Assembly: GCA_910589415.1 (NCBI GenBank)
Contig: OU342630.1
Span: forward strand, 71,296,186-71,360,185
Length of the DNA: 64,000 nt
DNA from: Malachius bipustulatus
Lineage: Eukaryota > Arthropoda > Insecta > Coleoptera > Melyridae
Direction of reading: 5' to 3'
Shown here piece after piece: positions 49,598 to 61,381 of the stretch (within the stretch, counting starts at the first letter, position 1; every line of letters begins with the position of its first letter). The position numbers and the translations under genes were made by a program. The notes below the pieces were generated by a model, which worked only from the letters and a program-made list of their open reading frames with translations, did no database searches and had not been told where the DNA came from.

Positions 49598-49640
49598 CTG
49601 ATGATGGTTCACGCTTACAGACCACCAAAGCCGTTTTATG
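49598..49640 (+). other. Possible decayed hammerhead-like motif
   Basis: CTCTGATGATGGT, a loop, ACCACCAAAG and CCGTTTT have the order of the motif seen in the two palindromes (CTGATGA, stem, loop, stem, GAAA). Here GAAA is CAAA, so a functional core is not expected. Confidence 0.25.
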
Positions 49641-50060
49641 TTTTAAATCAGCATTATATTCTAGTTTCAGTCGCGTTCAAAAGAATTTGTTCACGTGATA
49701 AATTGGCTGTATGGGGATTCTGTAAAATGAAAATATGTACGTTTTCCTGCAATTTGAAAATTAAATAATACAAAAAAAAAAACTCGGTGGTAAACCATTA
49801 AGGGAAATACGTACAGCTTTCAATTGAGGGAAATGGTGCAGCTTTTGATTGATTAAAAAAAGCGTTTGCGGCAGTTTAAATCCGGTAATAAATCCAGTGT
49901 TCCAATAATAATTGTTTCAGCGAAACTACACATCATACCTACCTACTACACACATTCATACTACATACCTCATTCAATCATCAACACGTAGCGAATCAAC
50001 TGCATCGCAATGCGTGCTATCGCTCGTTAATGCAGTCAGAGCGAGCTAGGTGAATAGATT
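49641..50060. other. AT-rich noncoding stretch
   Basis: Nothing is recognised. Confidence 0.4.
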
Positions 50061-50425
50061 TGTATAATAAATTAAGCAGCCATGCCTTACCCAATTGTTA
50101 TGCCATTAAGCAGTCCGTCTGGTCTATTGTTTCACCTCTTTTGTTCTATGAAGTACGGCCTACGTGTCCTTGTTACTACGCATTATGTAGTAGAAGAGCT
50201 GCCTGCACAAGAGTGCAAGACAGGCGGCAGCGACGTCACCATCGTTCCCCATCCGGTTCCTGTTTCACTCCGCTCTCCAGAATCTCTATGGTAATGGCTA
50301 ATTTGCCTTTCCCGCGGCAGCGCGGGACATCATGCATAATTATAGACGTGTGGGTGTATTGTTCATCCATCGTTCACCTGCGCGCATCTGCATTGCTACA
50401 TGTTAATTATTAAGTGCACAGAGAA
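50061..50425. promoter_or_regulatory. GC-enriched block, possible regulatory element or exon
   Basis: A CpG-rich block has a CRE-like GACGTCAC (about 50232) and a perfect 6-bp hairpin, CCCGCG-GCAG-CGCGGG (about 50310-50325). Two overlapping plus frames (117 codons with a TTG start, 70 codons with ATG at 50082) have no recognisable motif and poor agreement with each other. It is best viewed as an unassigned GC-rich element. Confidence 0.3.
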
Positions 50426-50512
50426 GCGGGAATCACATAATGAAAGAGTAAAGCCTCCGGGTGTGCTGGGGAATTATAAAAAAAAACTAGGTCTAATACT
50501 TATTAAAAAGAA

Positions 50513-50531
50513 GGGGGGGGGGGGGGGGGGG
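50513..50531 (+). repeat. Poly(G) run, 19 nt
   Basis: Nineteen consecutive G residues. G-runs of this length can form G-quadruplexes and are prone to length error in sequencing. Confidence 0.9.
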
Positions 50532-51129
50532 AGGAATCATATAAAACATCGTGCGGTTGCAATCCTTTTTAACATCAAATTTTGCGTCTCCAACTTTCAA
50601 CTTTCAATTCGCTATCTTGTGCTTGCAATAATTAGAATCAAGTCAAAAATAGTTTTGCCTTCTAAGGGTAATGTGATTTTATTATTTTTTTATTTTTTTT
50701 TGATATGTAAACAAAGATAACATCCCAATCTCTATAACCTCGTTGGATGTACTGATCACTAGTCTTTTAGAGTAAATAAAATATAATTTTTATTCCCAGA
50801 AATTTTGAATTCAGTTGTGTTTGTGGTGTGGGCGTGCTGAGACCGTGTCTCAACCTCATCGGGTTTTTCTGGACGGTATTTCCTTCGGAGGTCTATGAAA
50901 GTGGCACCTTGATGCACAGCTCTTTTCAACTGTTAATCTGACCACTGCTGTGACGATAGCAAGCAACATAAATCTGTCAGTTGATATAAAAAGCTTACAT
51001 TTTTGGAAGTCCAATAAGATCACAGTTCTAGTGAGGCTATGCAATTATATCACTTCATACTTGGTGATATCAATAACCATCATGCAACCATGTATAGTGA
51101 CATCATTTTTACATAATAAACTGGAGTCA

Positions 51130-51440
51130 TTATCTCCCCTTAATAAGACGAGTGGGCTGTAATCCCCGTCTAATGCGGCCATTAGCGCCCACAATAGGCT
51201 ATTGAATCAGCGACGTTCGCTCCGGGGTGCAGATTAGGAGAGGGCACCATGTGGCCGCCCCGCTTATCCCGTTAAGGATAATGCTACTAACTAGTAACTA
51301 TCCTTACCCGTTCTCTGTAAGGGTTGATGGGAGGAACGGGTTCAAGGGGAGGAAGGCGGTTAGTGATAAATGTTTGCATAATTGCGATGATGCATGCCTA
51401 CTCGTATTATTACTTAATGAGGGGAAGCTTAGACGTTTAT
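51130..51440. promoter_or_regulatory. GC-enriched block with homeodomain-like sites
   Basis: TAATCCCC (about 51161) and the inverted pair TAATGCGGCCATTA (about 51171-51184) occur within 25 bp, followed by several GGATA/TATCC (GATA-type) sites between 51265 and 51310. The block is much less AT-rich than its flanks and is not matched elsewhere in the window. A developmental enhancer is one possible reading. Confidence 0.3.
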
Positions 51441-51582
51441 GGGTGCAATAGTTATTTTATTATGCCAATGTTATGAACCCATTCTACGATAAATATTGAA
51501 TATACCTATAATACAGGATATTTCGATCGAATTTCGGATGATGTAATTTTTTAATTACTTAATCACCTACATATTTAAATAA

Positions 51583-52895
51583 TTGTATGTATGATGTATG
51601 TATGAGATTTCTTTAAAAGAACTTTTTTGCTTATACTACTTTATTCACTCCTGTATCGTCCAAGAAACCAAGAAGTTTGTTAATGGTTTGTTCAGAGTTT
51701 CCAAATATGTCTTTCATGTCATGTTGTTAGGTAGCCTGAGGTTGTTCCTTTCGTTATCGTACATAGTGCATTTGAGCAGTAGATGTTCAACTGTGGTTCG
51801 TTCTTGTCATGTTTCGCAGTAAGGTGGCTCGAGTTTTTTTAGAATGTAGTCAAAGTGATCCTAGTATGGCCGATTCGTATTCTATTTACTATTACCTGAG
51901 ATCTCCGTGACTTTGGGGAAAAGAGTTGCCTAAGGGTATCAAGTTGGATGTCTCGTAGTTGGCTTTGTCTTTGTTGCCAGTCTGTGTTGCGTATCTTTTT
52001 TGGTCTGCTTCTTCATTCCCTGTTACGCCCACATGGGAGGGTACGTATATGAATGTTGGATGTTTATTGCCTAGCGGGTGGAGGGCAAGTTATTTTTGGA
52101 TGAACTGGGCTAAAGAGTGATCTGGGTAGAGTTTCTGACAGGACTGGATGGAACTGAGGGAATCGCTCACCAATTACATAATGCTGATATGGATTGCTAC
52201 GTGTGAATATAGTTTGTTGCCTGATGTATAGGAGTGCGTACATTTCTGCTGTAAAGATTCTGCAGTTGCTTAGGTGGTACAAGTTTGAGTCTTCAGGTGT
52301 CACCAACGCGCAATCTACTTTGGTATCAATCTTATAAGCACCCGTATTTAAATACAAGGAGTCTTAGTGTATCTTTCACATATTCTACTAAATTCTGATT
52401 TTATTATAGTTGGGTGGGTGGCAGACTTGCAGACTTTGGTAGGTTCGTTTTTCCAGGGGTGTGGGTTGTATTAGAGAGGAAGGACATTTGGGAACTCACA
52501 TAGTTCACCTCACGTAAGATTCGGGAAAGTCTTTCATGAAGGGGTTTGTCGGGTAGATTGGAATAGGTGGTTTTGAAGAGGGAGGTTGAGTTCGTTGGTA
52601 AGGCTATAATAGATAGAGGCTATCAATTGGACTATAATAGTTCGATGGGTGCCGAGGGCAATGAGGACAGTGGAATTTTGTATTGTCTGGATGGTCTTTA
52701 GAAGCCTTCTGCTAGCTGTTGAGTATAGGCAACCAATAGATCTGATGAGTGGTCTATATAGCTTAGGGTCGAAGTATATTCCTAAGTATTTTATGGAGTC
52801 GGCGGAATTTATAGTGGTTTCTGGAGTAGTCAGCTGAAGAGGCGCATTCGGTCTTTTTTATGTTTATGTTAAATTGTTTTGCACGCAGTTTTATA
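51583..52895 (-). pseudogene. Degenerate non-LTR retrotransposon with RNase H (LINE, minus strand)
   Basis: Read from 52895 downward, the relic keeps family order. First comes LMIAFIKLRAKQF then KKT, then the RT thumb motif KYLGIYFDPKL (52793-52761). Next are an RNase H region with CALVTP and IFTAEMYALLYI (about 52310-52210) and the RNase H C-terminal motif VPSHVGVTGNEEAD (about 52044-51998). Last is a zinc-type C-terminal piece with PPYCET and TVEHLLLKC (51830-51769). Intact elements copy their RNA at a nicked chromosomal target, and RNase H removes the RNA strand. Stops and frameshifts separate the segments, the RT catalytic palm and endonuclease are missing, and the copy is 5' truncated. 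A (TGTATGTA)-rich stretch at 51583-51606 may be its 3' tail. An I/R1-type superfamily is likely because RNase H is present. The 97-codon frame 52064-52357 is a fragment of it. Confidence 0.88.
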
Positions 52896-53380
52896 AAGGC
52901 AATCATTAAGGTAGCTGAAGAATTTTTTCACCAAAAAGTATTTCCAAGACTTTTATAGAAAGCAATTTTTAATTTTTTGGCCAAAAATTGCCAATTTTTT
53001 ATAATCGCCTTTTGAAAAATTAGTGAAGGTTTCGTAATGTTTATAGTCTTTTTTATATCCAATTAGTGAGATGTGTTACTGAGGGATATAATTTTATTCT
53101 TGTTTCGCGTTTTTCAGGTGGAGCGAAATTCGATTTGAGCTCCACCTATATATCGGTACTTTTACCTACTTTTACCCAATCAGATATTTGAATATAAAAT
53201 TTACCAAGTCATAATTATCATCTAATTTAATTGTCAATGCGGAAATTAGCCTCGGATTGTCGCTTGATGTACGCATATGCTAAATATTTGAAATGAGTAA
53301 TTATTTATGATAGTTGGATTGTAGAGAAAACGGAGCTGTAGAATACGAGTATAATAATAGTATAGACCATTTCAAGATAT
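52896..53380. other. AT-rich noncoding stretch
   Basis: Nothing is recognised. Confidence 0.4.
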
Positions 53381-53600
53381 TTTAAAGTCATAAATCAGAT
53401 ACAAACATAAAGGGAATCCATTTACATTTATGATAGATGGGTAGGATTGTCGAAAAAGTAAACATTACACTACAGGTATCAATGGGGCGACCCTTAGTGG
53501 AGTAGTGGTGTTTACTTTCTCTGCACCTACCCTGTCCATCATCTATTGTCAAGTAAACTGCTTCTTATGGGTTTATGATTTATGGATTTACGACTTTAAA
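53381..53600. mobile_element. Small inverted-repeat element, 220 bp
   Basis: The left TTTAAAGTCATAAATC and the reverse complement of the right end TTTAAAGTCGTAAATCC match. Further in, AGATGGGTAGG and AAAGTAAACATTACACTAC are roughly matched by the complementary segments of the right half. The centre GGGGCGACCC is a GC-rich palindrome. It is diverged and non-coding. Confidence 0.6.
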
Positions 53601-54238
53601 TTAATAATTTTCAGATAATTATACTGATTTTAAATTGCAAATTTTGAAAATACGGCTAAAATATTTAATGGTGTTTTATTTTTTATCAGTAATTAACTCT
53701 TCTTGAAGGGAGTGAAACTTATTTTTAGCAGTATCAGAAAAATATTTCATAATTAAATCACATATTTTTGTAATGAAATGCAACAATGTCGCAGAGATTG
53801 TAGTTTTAACATATCAATCAATTATTATTATTATATGTACATGTAAAGGATACAAGAAAATTATATCCTTTCCTTAATCTTAATAATTCGACTTTCCTTC
53901 AATGTTTCTTTAATTTTTTTTCTCCTTTTTTTAATTCTATTTACAATTTTTTCCATTTATTTATTTGCCTTTTTTTACATATTTTGACAGTTTATTTAGG
54001 TAATTTTACAAATTTTTCTTGTTTTTTCTTCTTTTTTTTAAGCTTCTAACACTAAATTAATTAGTACGTAGATAGAAGTAATTTTTATGTGATTAATTTT
54101 CATAAACAGCCGGGGTGTTAATTAAAAAAAACCCAAGTTCTCAGTTTTAAATATGTAGTTTTATAAAATCATATTGTGAATTTTATTTTTTTTTTCGTAT
54201 TGAGAATATTAGAATTAATTATTATTAACTCTAGGTAT
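53601..54238. other. AT-rich noncoding stretch
   Basis: T-rich, including a pyrimidine-biased part at 53880-54050. No gene is recognised. Confidence 0.4.
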
Positions 54239-54476
54239 ACAGGGTGTTTCATTTTTTAACATTTTAAGAGGTGATAGAGAACAGCAAAATAACTTGACCT
54301 TTCTCACACAATATTTATGAAAATCGAATTCTGGGAATAACTTTTGAGTCTCTCTAATGATGTTGTTCAAATTTAGTGCACAATCTGAAAAATATTTTGT
54401 GAGGAAAGTCCACTTATTTTATTGCTATTCTCTATCACCTCCTAAAATTAAACTGTTTAAAAATGAAACACCCTGT
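54239..54476. mobile_element. MITE, about 238 bp
   Basis: The left ACAGGGTGTTTCATTTTTTA is matched by the inverted right end, which has ACAGGGTGTTTCATTTTTAA. Just inside, AGGTGATAGAGAA and AGCAA are matched on the other side as AGGTGATAGAGAATAGCAA. Its flanks contain TA or TTA. No coding frame. Confidence 0.8.
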
Positions 54477-56252
54477 GTAAAACTAAATATATTTATTTAT
54501 ATTATTTACCTTTGAAACTATGTATTTATTTTTATTTTTTTTGTTTCAGGTAAGTTACATCTTTTATTCAACACTGCTTTTGCAAAAAATGGAGTAAGTT
54601 AAAAATCGTTCGATATAATATTTAGACTTACTCTAACTTTAACATCAAGTCATGTTAAATATGCAATGAGTTTGAAATAATATTTGCAATCGTTTTAAAT
54701 AAAAAATATGTCAAATCTTGTTAAGTATTTAAAACTTTGGGTATTAGGTATGTGTATGTTCATTATTTCCAATCCTAATCTTTGTGATAGGTACATTACT
54801 ATTTTTGTGACACAAATAGAGGTACCTACTAAAAGTCATTAAAATAAAAATAAGATATACAGGTAAAACTAGGTTTATGTATTTTGCAGGTGTGTATTTA
54901 TACATTTTACATTTTTCAAATATGATTATTGCTAATTTAAAAGGAATTTAAATTTAAAGTTTCATAACTTCCTCCTCATCTAATTTAAATGACACCTATT
55001 ATTTGACCTCAGTGCTCTTTCCAATTTTGGCTCCATAAGTTCCGATCGTATAGAATTCTCTAGTAAATATCCAATATCAAAGTTTCCTATACTTCCGACA
55101 TCATGCCAGCTTTCGAATTCTGCATATTTGGTTTAGTATTATAAAGTTTAAACTAAACACCATGTAGGATACAAAAATAATATGTCAAAATAGGAATTTT
55201 TAACAACAACAACGACTTTTTAATGCCTTTGATCTAAATAAGCTTTATCCAACCGATGATAATTTTCACCGGATAACTCATTCTACTTAGTTCAGATTGA
55301 TAGATCGTTACTAGACCAGATACTAGACAGATAACTAGACTCATCTAGTAATTCATTTGTTTATAGATTAACAGTAACATTTTCTCATGAGGAATCCGGT
55401 AGGAGGTATCCGGTAAAGTACTCTTTAGTCTGTTAAAACAAAGCTTCATGCTACAAAAGCAAGGTCGATGTCACCATGACAGACGGTGATATCGGAGAGC
55501 CCGACAAGGCGACAAACCAGACTAGCCACGACGTGACACTCTATAGCCGCGATAAAAATGTGCATACTTTACCCAAATTGTAATAATAATAAGCTTCAAT
55601 GGCCAACTAACCGTTCCTTGGCATGTCTTAATTGGAGTGCTGGATAGATAATATGAGTCGTCCTTATTAACGCCTGCATTGCGTGATCACTCGGTAGTTG
55701 TAAACAAGGGTATCGGTTCGAACAACGACAATAATTAGGGCTTAGTTAGAATTCTTCACAAAAAAAATTGACACTTTTACAATGTGTAAGTAAGTAGGTA
55801 CATACCTATAATTACCTGCTTCGTATTATTATAAACATATTATACGTATACAGGTGTCCCCAGGACATATTATAGAGGTATAGCTAAAACGCTTATACTA
55901 AACGGTCATGGATACCTTGGATTTGGAGACATTTTGAAGAAAGTTGGTATGTTGCATTTTATAAGTCTTACAAAGAGAACTGTCAAGTAAAGATATGTCA
56001 TTTCAGGTGACGTCTTTCTAAGAAGATGGTATACCTGAAGGCAGTATATTATCTGGCGTAGTTGCGTGTTTTATTACAACATGCAACTAATAAAACCGGG
56101 ATTATATGTGGTAAAACAAACATAGACGCAGACGAACATGACGAATGGATTGATTGTTCCATGACAGACAAAAGCAAGTGGCAATGCGATAATTCTTAGC
56201 CGCGAGTTCTTCAATAGCTCTGTAAAGCCAGTCATTTACTAGCCTTGCACAA
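54477..56252. other. Noncoding stretch; solitary element end and short ACTAGAC repeats
   Basis: A lone TATACAGGTGTCCCC lies at about 55849. Three ACTAGAC or ACTAGACC units fall within 55311-55345. No gene is recognised. Confidence 0.4.
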
Positions 56253-56706
56253 CATAAGAATAACAAATTGTAAATATTGAACCAATTATGCCGTATAGAT
56301 GAATTATATTATTATTCTTGTATTGGTTTTTAGGTTCTCTCAGGCTTACTTTTGTAATTATTAATAAATAGTTGACGTTTCGGGATTGATTAATCCCTTG
56401 ATCACATATTTAATTAATAAAATAGATACAATAAAAATTATTTTAGTAAAATGAAAATATAAAAGTATGACATTTACAAGTCAAAATCTAATAAAATCAT
56501 TTTTTAGATTTTGACTTGTAAATGTCATACTTTTATATTTTCATTTTACTAAAATAATTTTTATTGTATCTATTTTATTAATTAAATATGTGATCAAGGG
56601 ATTAATCAATCCCGAAACGTCAACTATTTATTAATAATTACAAAAGTAAGCCTGAGAGAACCTAAAAACCAATACAAGAATAATAATATAATTCATAAGA
56701 ATAACA
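56253..56706. mobile_element. Second perfect palindrome (193-nt arms) with 13-bp flanking duplication
   Basis: Positions 56299-56491 are the exact reverse complement of 56504-56696, around a 12-nt spacer. CATAAGAATAACA occurs at 56253-56265 and again at 56694-56706, a likely target-site duplication, leaving an unpaired left segment of 33 nt (56266-56298). Each arm carries TGATCA followed by AGGGATT, a short loop, AATCCC and GAAAC (TGAT at 56591, GAAA at 56614 on the right arm), the same layout as in the palindrome at 13745. The stem GGGATT-AATC-AATCCC is perfect. There is no coding sequence. Inverted head-to-head arms plus a variable-length duplication recall the partial inverted copies described for Penelope-like retroelements. 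This is inference. Confidence 0.85.
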
Positions 56707-56799
56707 TTATATAAAAACAGAAAAATGAGTTACATATTTCAACTTTTTAATCATAAATGTGAAAAAAAAAAGAAAAAAAAAGAAAAATGTTGCTAGGTA

Positions 56800-58060
56800 T
56801 GGGTCGCATGTCAGCTAAACGGGCCGTGACGTCACGAATGGCATCATCTTACTTTACTTCAAATTTACTAAAATATTTCGCTAACTAAATTGACAAAAAT
56901 TTCTGTAAATTAATTCCGACTAGAAAAAGAGCTTAGCTTTAAATCGCGACAAGAACGCTAATCCCGGATTCAACAAACCGACCGGGCAAAAAGGAACAGA
57001 TCCAAGCCAACTAGAATTGCAAATGATTTTGCCTGCACGTTATCATAAAACGTTCGATAGACCGGAAAGAGAATGTGTCACCAGAGTCTCGTAAATCTTG
57101 ACCAGCCGTCATTAGTTTAATTCAGATCGTGTAAAACATGGTAATTAGATGTATAAGCACTGTTTTCAGAACACAAATCACTCTATACATCCCAGACCGG
57201 TTAACAAAGCGGCCGTTTTTCTGCGTCGCGTTAAAGTAAATTGTCAAGAAAATTGGTACACTAATGAGAAAAATGAGGATTTCCACGAAATGTTTATTTT
57301 AAATGATCAATGACCGAGTCTACTAAAAACTGACCACTAGGGAAAGTTTTTAAAATGTCGCGCTTAAAATTGTCAATTTAAACATATTGTGCTCATTACC
57401 ATTAACCAAATTTAATTTATACAAGCCCATTAACCACAATTAATCTTTAAAATCGTGCTCCGGGAGGTACGTTAAAAAACGGATCCCGTCTGCTTCACAG
57501 CAGTCGTTAAGTTATGTCAGAGGCCCTTGTGGCTACTTGAAAACTTCTGACACTTGGGCTTTACCACAGCCATACGATATTTATTTATTTAATCTTTAAC
57601 GAAGCACCTAAATCATCGCAAAATCTTACTTTAAAAGAAACATAAAGAATTTCTTCTCATAATATGACAGGTCGCGACTGCCAGGTCGCAAAGCTTACGT
57701 GTTATTACCCCAACGCTAATAGATCACCCAAAATTGATACGCGGCCACTGAACGTGACCAGGTTTAAAATATCTAATTACATATCACGCAGTATTGATGA
57801 AGTTTCGTACTGATCACTGTATTGACGCTCATGTACGCTGGCGCAATGAATTTCACGTAAATGAATGGCCGCGCGGCCAGCGGTTCGCGTGTGCGCTGCC
57901 CTGGTTGTCGTTAGACGCCGGACCCTTGACCTCTTCTGCTAGTGATCGACAATTTAATGTCTTTTTGTTAGACCTCCGCGACCTGTCCCCTATAGTTCGG
58001 GGGGAAAATGTTTTAATTCATAATGTAGGTACGTACATAACGCACCGGGAATAGAAGTTA
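56800..58060. promoter_or_regulatory. CpG-rich block, candidate promoter or conserved noncoding region
   Basis: This 1.26-kb stretch is richer in CpG than its surroundings and contains GCGGCCG (about 57211), GGCCGCGCGGCC (57867-57878, a perfect 12-bp palindrome) and CGTCGCG. The 86-codon frame at 57794-58054 has no motif. No repeat was matched within it. It could hold a promoter or unrecognised exon. Confidence 0.3.
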
Positions 58061-60716
58061 CATTGATGGAGTTGAATGTTGCAAAATCACACTAATCCCA
58101 TGAAAAATCCGGGAAAAAAAAACAAACTTTCTGGTTCACGAAATGGCAACAAACCTTTATCTTCCTTCTCCAACAATTTTCATAAGGACATGCACGTAGG
58201 TAAATGTCTTCAATTTTCTAGAATAAAAATGCACGTGTTATTTTTAGACAAACCAATTTCGCAGGACTTTATTTCGAAGTGAGTAGGAAAACTCATCCTA
58301 TATGGGCACCTCCGTTCCCGTTGTATTGTTGAATCTGACATGCAAGTCGCTCTAAGCTCATACGTGTTCACTGCACTGCAGATAAATGCAACGGATATTT
58401 GTGATGCTGCGATATAAAGGATTGCACAATTAAGCTTCTAAATGGAGTCCATGTTTGCATTCTTATTCATTCACAGACTGGCGGAATGCTGTACAAGAAG
58501 CGACAGCGAGCTTGTCGCTCCTCATTAATTTAAGTTGAAAAACTGCGCTCCTACTGTGAAAGGCTCTCCTCATTCTGTATACAACGGCCGCTGTATGCTC
58601 ATGCTCCTATATTGTAGCCCGCAGTCCTTTCGCTTCACTCTAGTGCCTTTTGCTTAATTTCGTTTCATTTAGCAGCCGATATTCTAAAAAAGAATAATTA
58701 AAATACGAAGTCTTTTTCTTTATAATTTAACTTTTTACAAGAGCGCCATCCTCCTCTCATCCATCCAATTGCACTGGTCTTCTGTTCATTTTTGTGAGGT
58801 TTTATGAATACCTGTGTGGCATCAATAGGACTTTTCAAATTGACTTGTCTTTTCATGCAGAAATGCTCTTATGAAAGCAGAAATGCGATATTCAGTTCTT
58901 TTTCACTTAGTGAGCGCTCTCTAAAAACTGCAACGCTATAGCTAGATACCACTTAAGTGCAAACTTGTACATAGAATAACCACAGCTTTTAAACTTTGAG
59001 GTTAGACTAGTCTGTCAACTTCGTCATCATACATTTCTACTCAAAAATTGCAACCAATTGCAAACTGTCATCCAAGCTTGACAATTTGCAGTTGAAATTT
59101 CATCCCTTACCAGTAAATTTTTGTTCTATACACAAGCCACACTTTTTTTTCGTGTTCAGGGTTAAGCTGATTAGGACAGCTGAATCTTTGTTGTATTCCA
59201 AGCAGTGTTTTTAAAAATATTTCATATATGCGTCACTTTTGATGTACACCATGCATTTTTAATCAATTCTAATCATCGGAGATTCGTTCCTGAAAGTCCA
59301 CCATCGATCCACTCCGAGTTAAATGGAGGTTACAGGCGAAACAATTTTCAGGCGATTTGGACTTGTTGGGAAAGTTTTCTCCAATTTTTTCAGAAGTTAC
59401 ATCCTCCAAAAGATTTGATGTTCGATATGTTTATTTGAAGTTCCTCAAGAAGTAGAGGAGTTTCTTATTTTCATAGAGAATGAAGAGCTTCATATTGAAT
59501 TATTTCTTCGTCAAACTATACCTTTCCAGATACAAAATTTGTAACACTCAGCTTTGAAATTCAATTTAAAGAGGAAAAATCATACACATATCTGCAAAAA
59601 GTGAGTACTGCCCAGACTCCATCAACGGTTTCTTCTGCGTATTTTTTTTAAGAGGGCTGTCGTTTACTACTTGTGGTGCATCGTTTCAAAGGCCTTTTTG
59701 AGGAGAATTTTCCCGGGAAATTTCAGACTCTTGCACGTGAAAAAATATGAAAAAATGTTGATTTTCTCGCGAAAAAGTTTCAAATTTAGCTAAAATTATT
59801 AGCCCAAAAACTTTGCAATTATTATTACAAGTAGGAGGGGAAATTATGAAATTAGAAAATTATGACGTCATTACTCAATAACTAATGAATAAGTCAGAAA
59901 CATCAGATCAGAACTAAATAATTATTAATTTTGTTCCAAACTTTAAACACTTTGTATCCGGTTAATTGGTTCTGTTAAAGTTAGTTCAGTCAGACCAAAA
60001 TTCAGAACTCTTATTGTAATGTTTAGGATGATTTTACAAAATCTTCCATTCTGTAAAGTTTGAGAATCACTATATTATTATAAATATAAGATTTCTTTCT
60101 ATTCCTTATATCTAGACGGTATCTAAGTTCTGGGTGTGCTATTATATTTGTAAATGATGAGTGATTACCATGAAATTGTTACCTGTAATATGGTGTATAA
60201 CATGAATTTCAAATAAAAACTTGTTAGCCCACCTTGCCTATAAAAGTCAATATTAATCACAAAAGATTGGTTTCTGAAAATTTTCATTCATAAAACTGCT
60301 CTCATGGCCACCTGGAACTTGACTCTTGAAAAGAGGCACAGTATATTTATCCAAATAAAATCTCCTTTTTACGACGTCATAAACTAGAAGGTCCATTATA
60401 AATTATACGAAAATTAAAGTTTTTATCCCGGCCAGACTGATGGCCAGGTAAGATTTTTCGTTTTATTGCCCATCAACAATATACAAGACAAATGTGTAGC
60501 CTATATGACTATGTTAGTTAATAGGTATAATAAGATAGTTACAGATACGTCAGTTTACTTATCCCAGATTGGTTTGAAGGATTGTGTTTGCAGAAAGGCG
60601 GTTCTTCCAAATTCAAAATTGCTAATTTGATACAATGTTTTAAATCTTATAAAATTAAAATCAGTAATTGCTTCATTAATTTCATCTGAATAGTAATTAA
60701 AATAATTAATTACTCA
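58061..60716. other. Noncoding stretch with short hairpins
   Basis: AGCGACA (58499-58505) pairs with TGTCGCT (58513-58519). CAATTGCAAACTGTC and GACAATTTGCAGTTG near 59055-59095 form an imperfect 15-bp hairpin. No gene is recognised. Confidence 0.4.
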
Positions 60717-61001
60717 TACAGTGTGACCCAGTTGTTCTTGAAACACCCTGTAGAATCTTAATTTATAGTGCGATTTTAAAAGTATTTTTTTTTTAATCAT
60801 AGAACTTGATAAACTATATTTTGGGAGCAAAAAGCGTCTCATTCCTTCAAAGTCCAAGGCCTACTAGATCAGTGTTTTTACAACATACTTGTAAAATCTC
60901 AAAAATTCATATTAGCGACAGATTAATACGGATTTTTCAGTTATTTTAAGTAAATTAAGATTCTACAGGGTGTTTCAAGAATAAATGGGTCACACACTGT
61001 A
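60717..61001. mobile_element. MITE, about 285 bp
   Basis: The left TACAGTGTGACCCAGTTG and the reverse complement of the right TACAGTGTGTGACCCATTT match, followed on both sides by TTCTTGAAACACCCTGTAGA and TCTTAATTTA (inverted). The inner TACAGGGTGTTTCAAG resembles ends of other elements here, so nesting or a chimeric end is possible. Confidence 0.85.
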
Positions 61002-61260
61002 ATAGCCAGGATGATTTATTTGAGCAGGAGCTATTCTATTATTTACAGCAGCTTATCTCTAGTTCTACCTGACCCATGTGGCCATGCCACTACTACCCTG
61101 AGTAGTAAAGTGATAATTTTAGAATGGGTGAAAAGGGTGATGCAAGTTATCAGATTTAGATTTTTCATCACCCTGTATAAAAGTTGCATCCACAAAACAG
61201 GATACCAAATGAAGAAACTTTTCAAGATAGGCCATGTAACTTCGTGAAAATAAAATTTCA
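61002..61260 (-). repeat. Partial TIR-element end, minus strand
   Basis: On the minus strand, ATACAGGGTGATGAAAAATC (about 61160-61180) matches 47224-47250 and 28060-28085. It is a third, truncated copy of that element family, now lying between two other MITEs. Confidence 0.5.
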
Positions 61261-61381
61261 AGAATTTTCTGCAATGCAATCGAGGCTTTATGGTCGAAAT
61301 CACAAAGGAAAAACTTGTTAGTTTTCTTGACTGCATTTCCCCATGTTTTTGTTACGAGCATTTTTTGTAGATTCTCGTCTA

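Noticed and set aside
50513..50531. G19 run as a biologically defined quadruplex site
   Set aside because: Length of a single homopolymer is unreliable in sequencing; noted as a repeat only.
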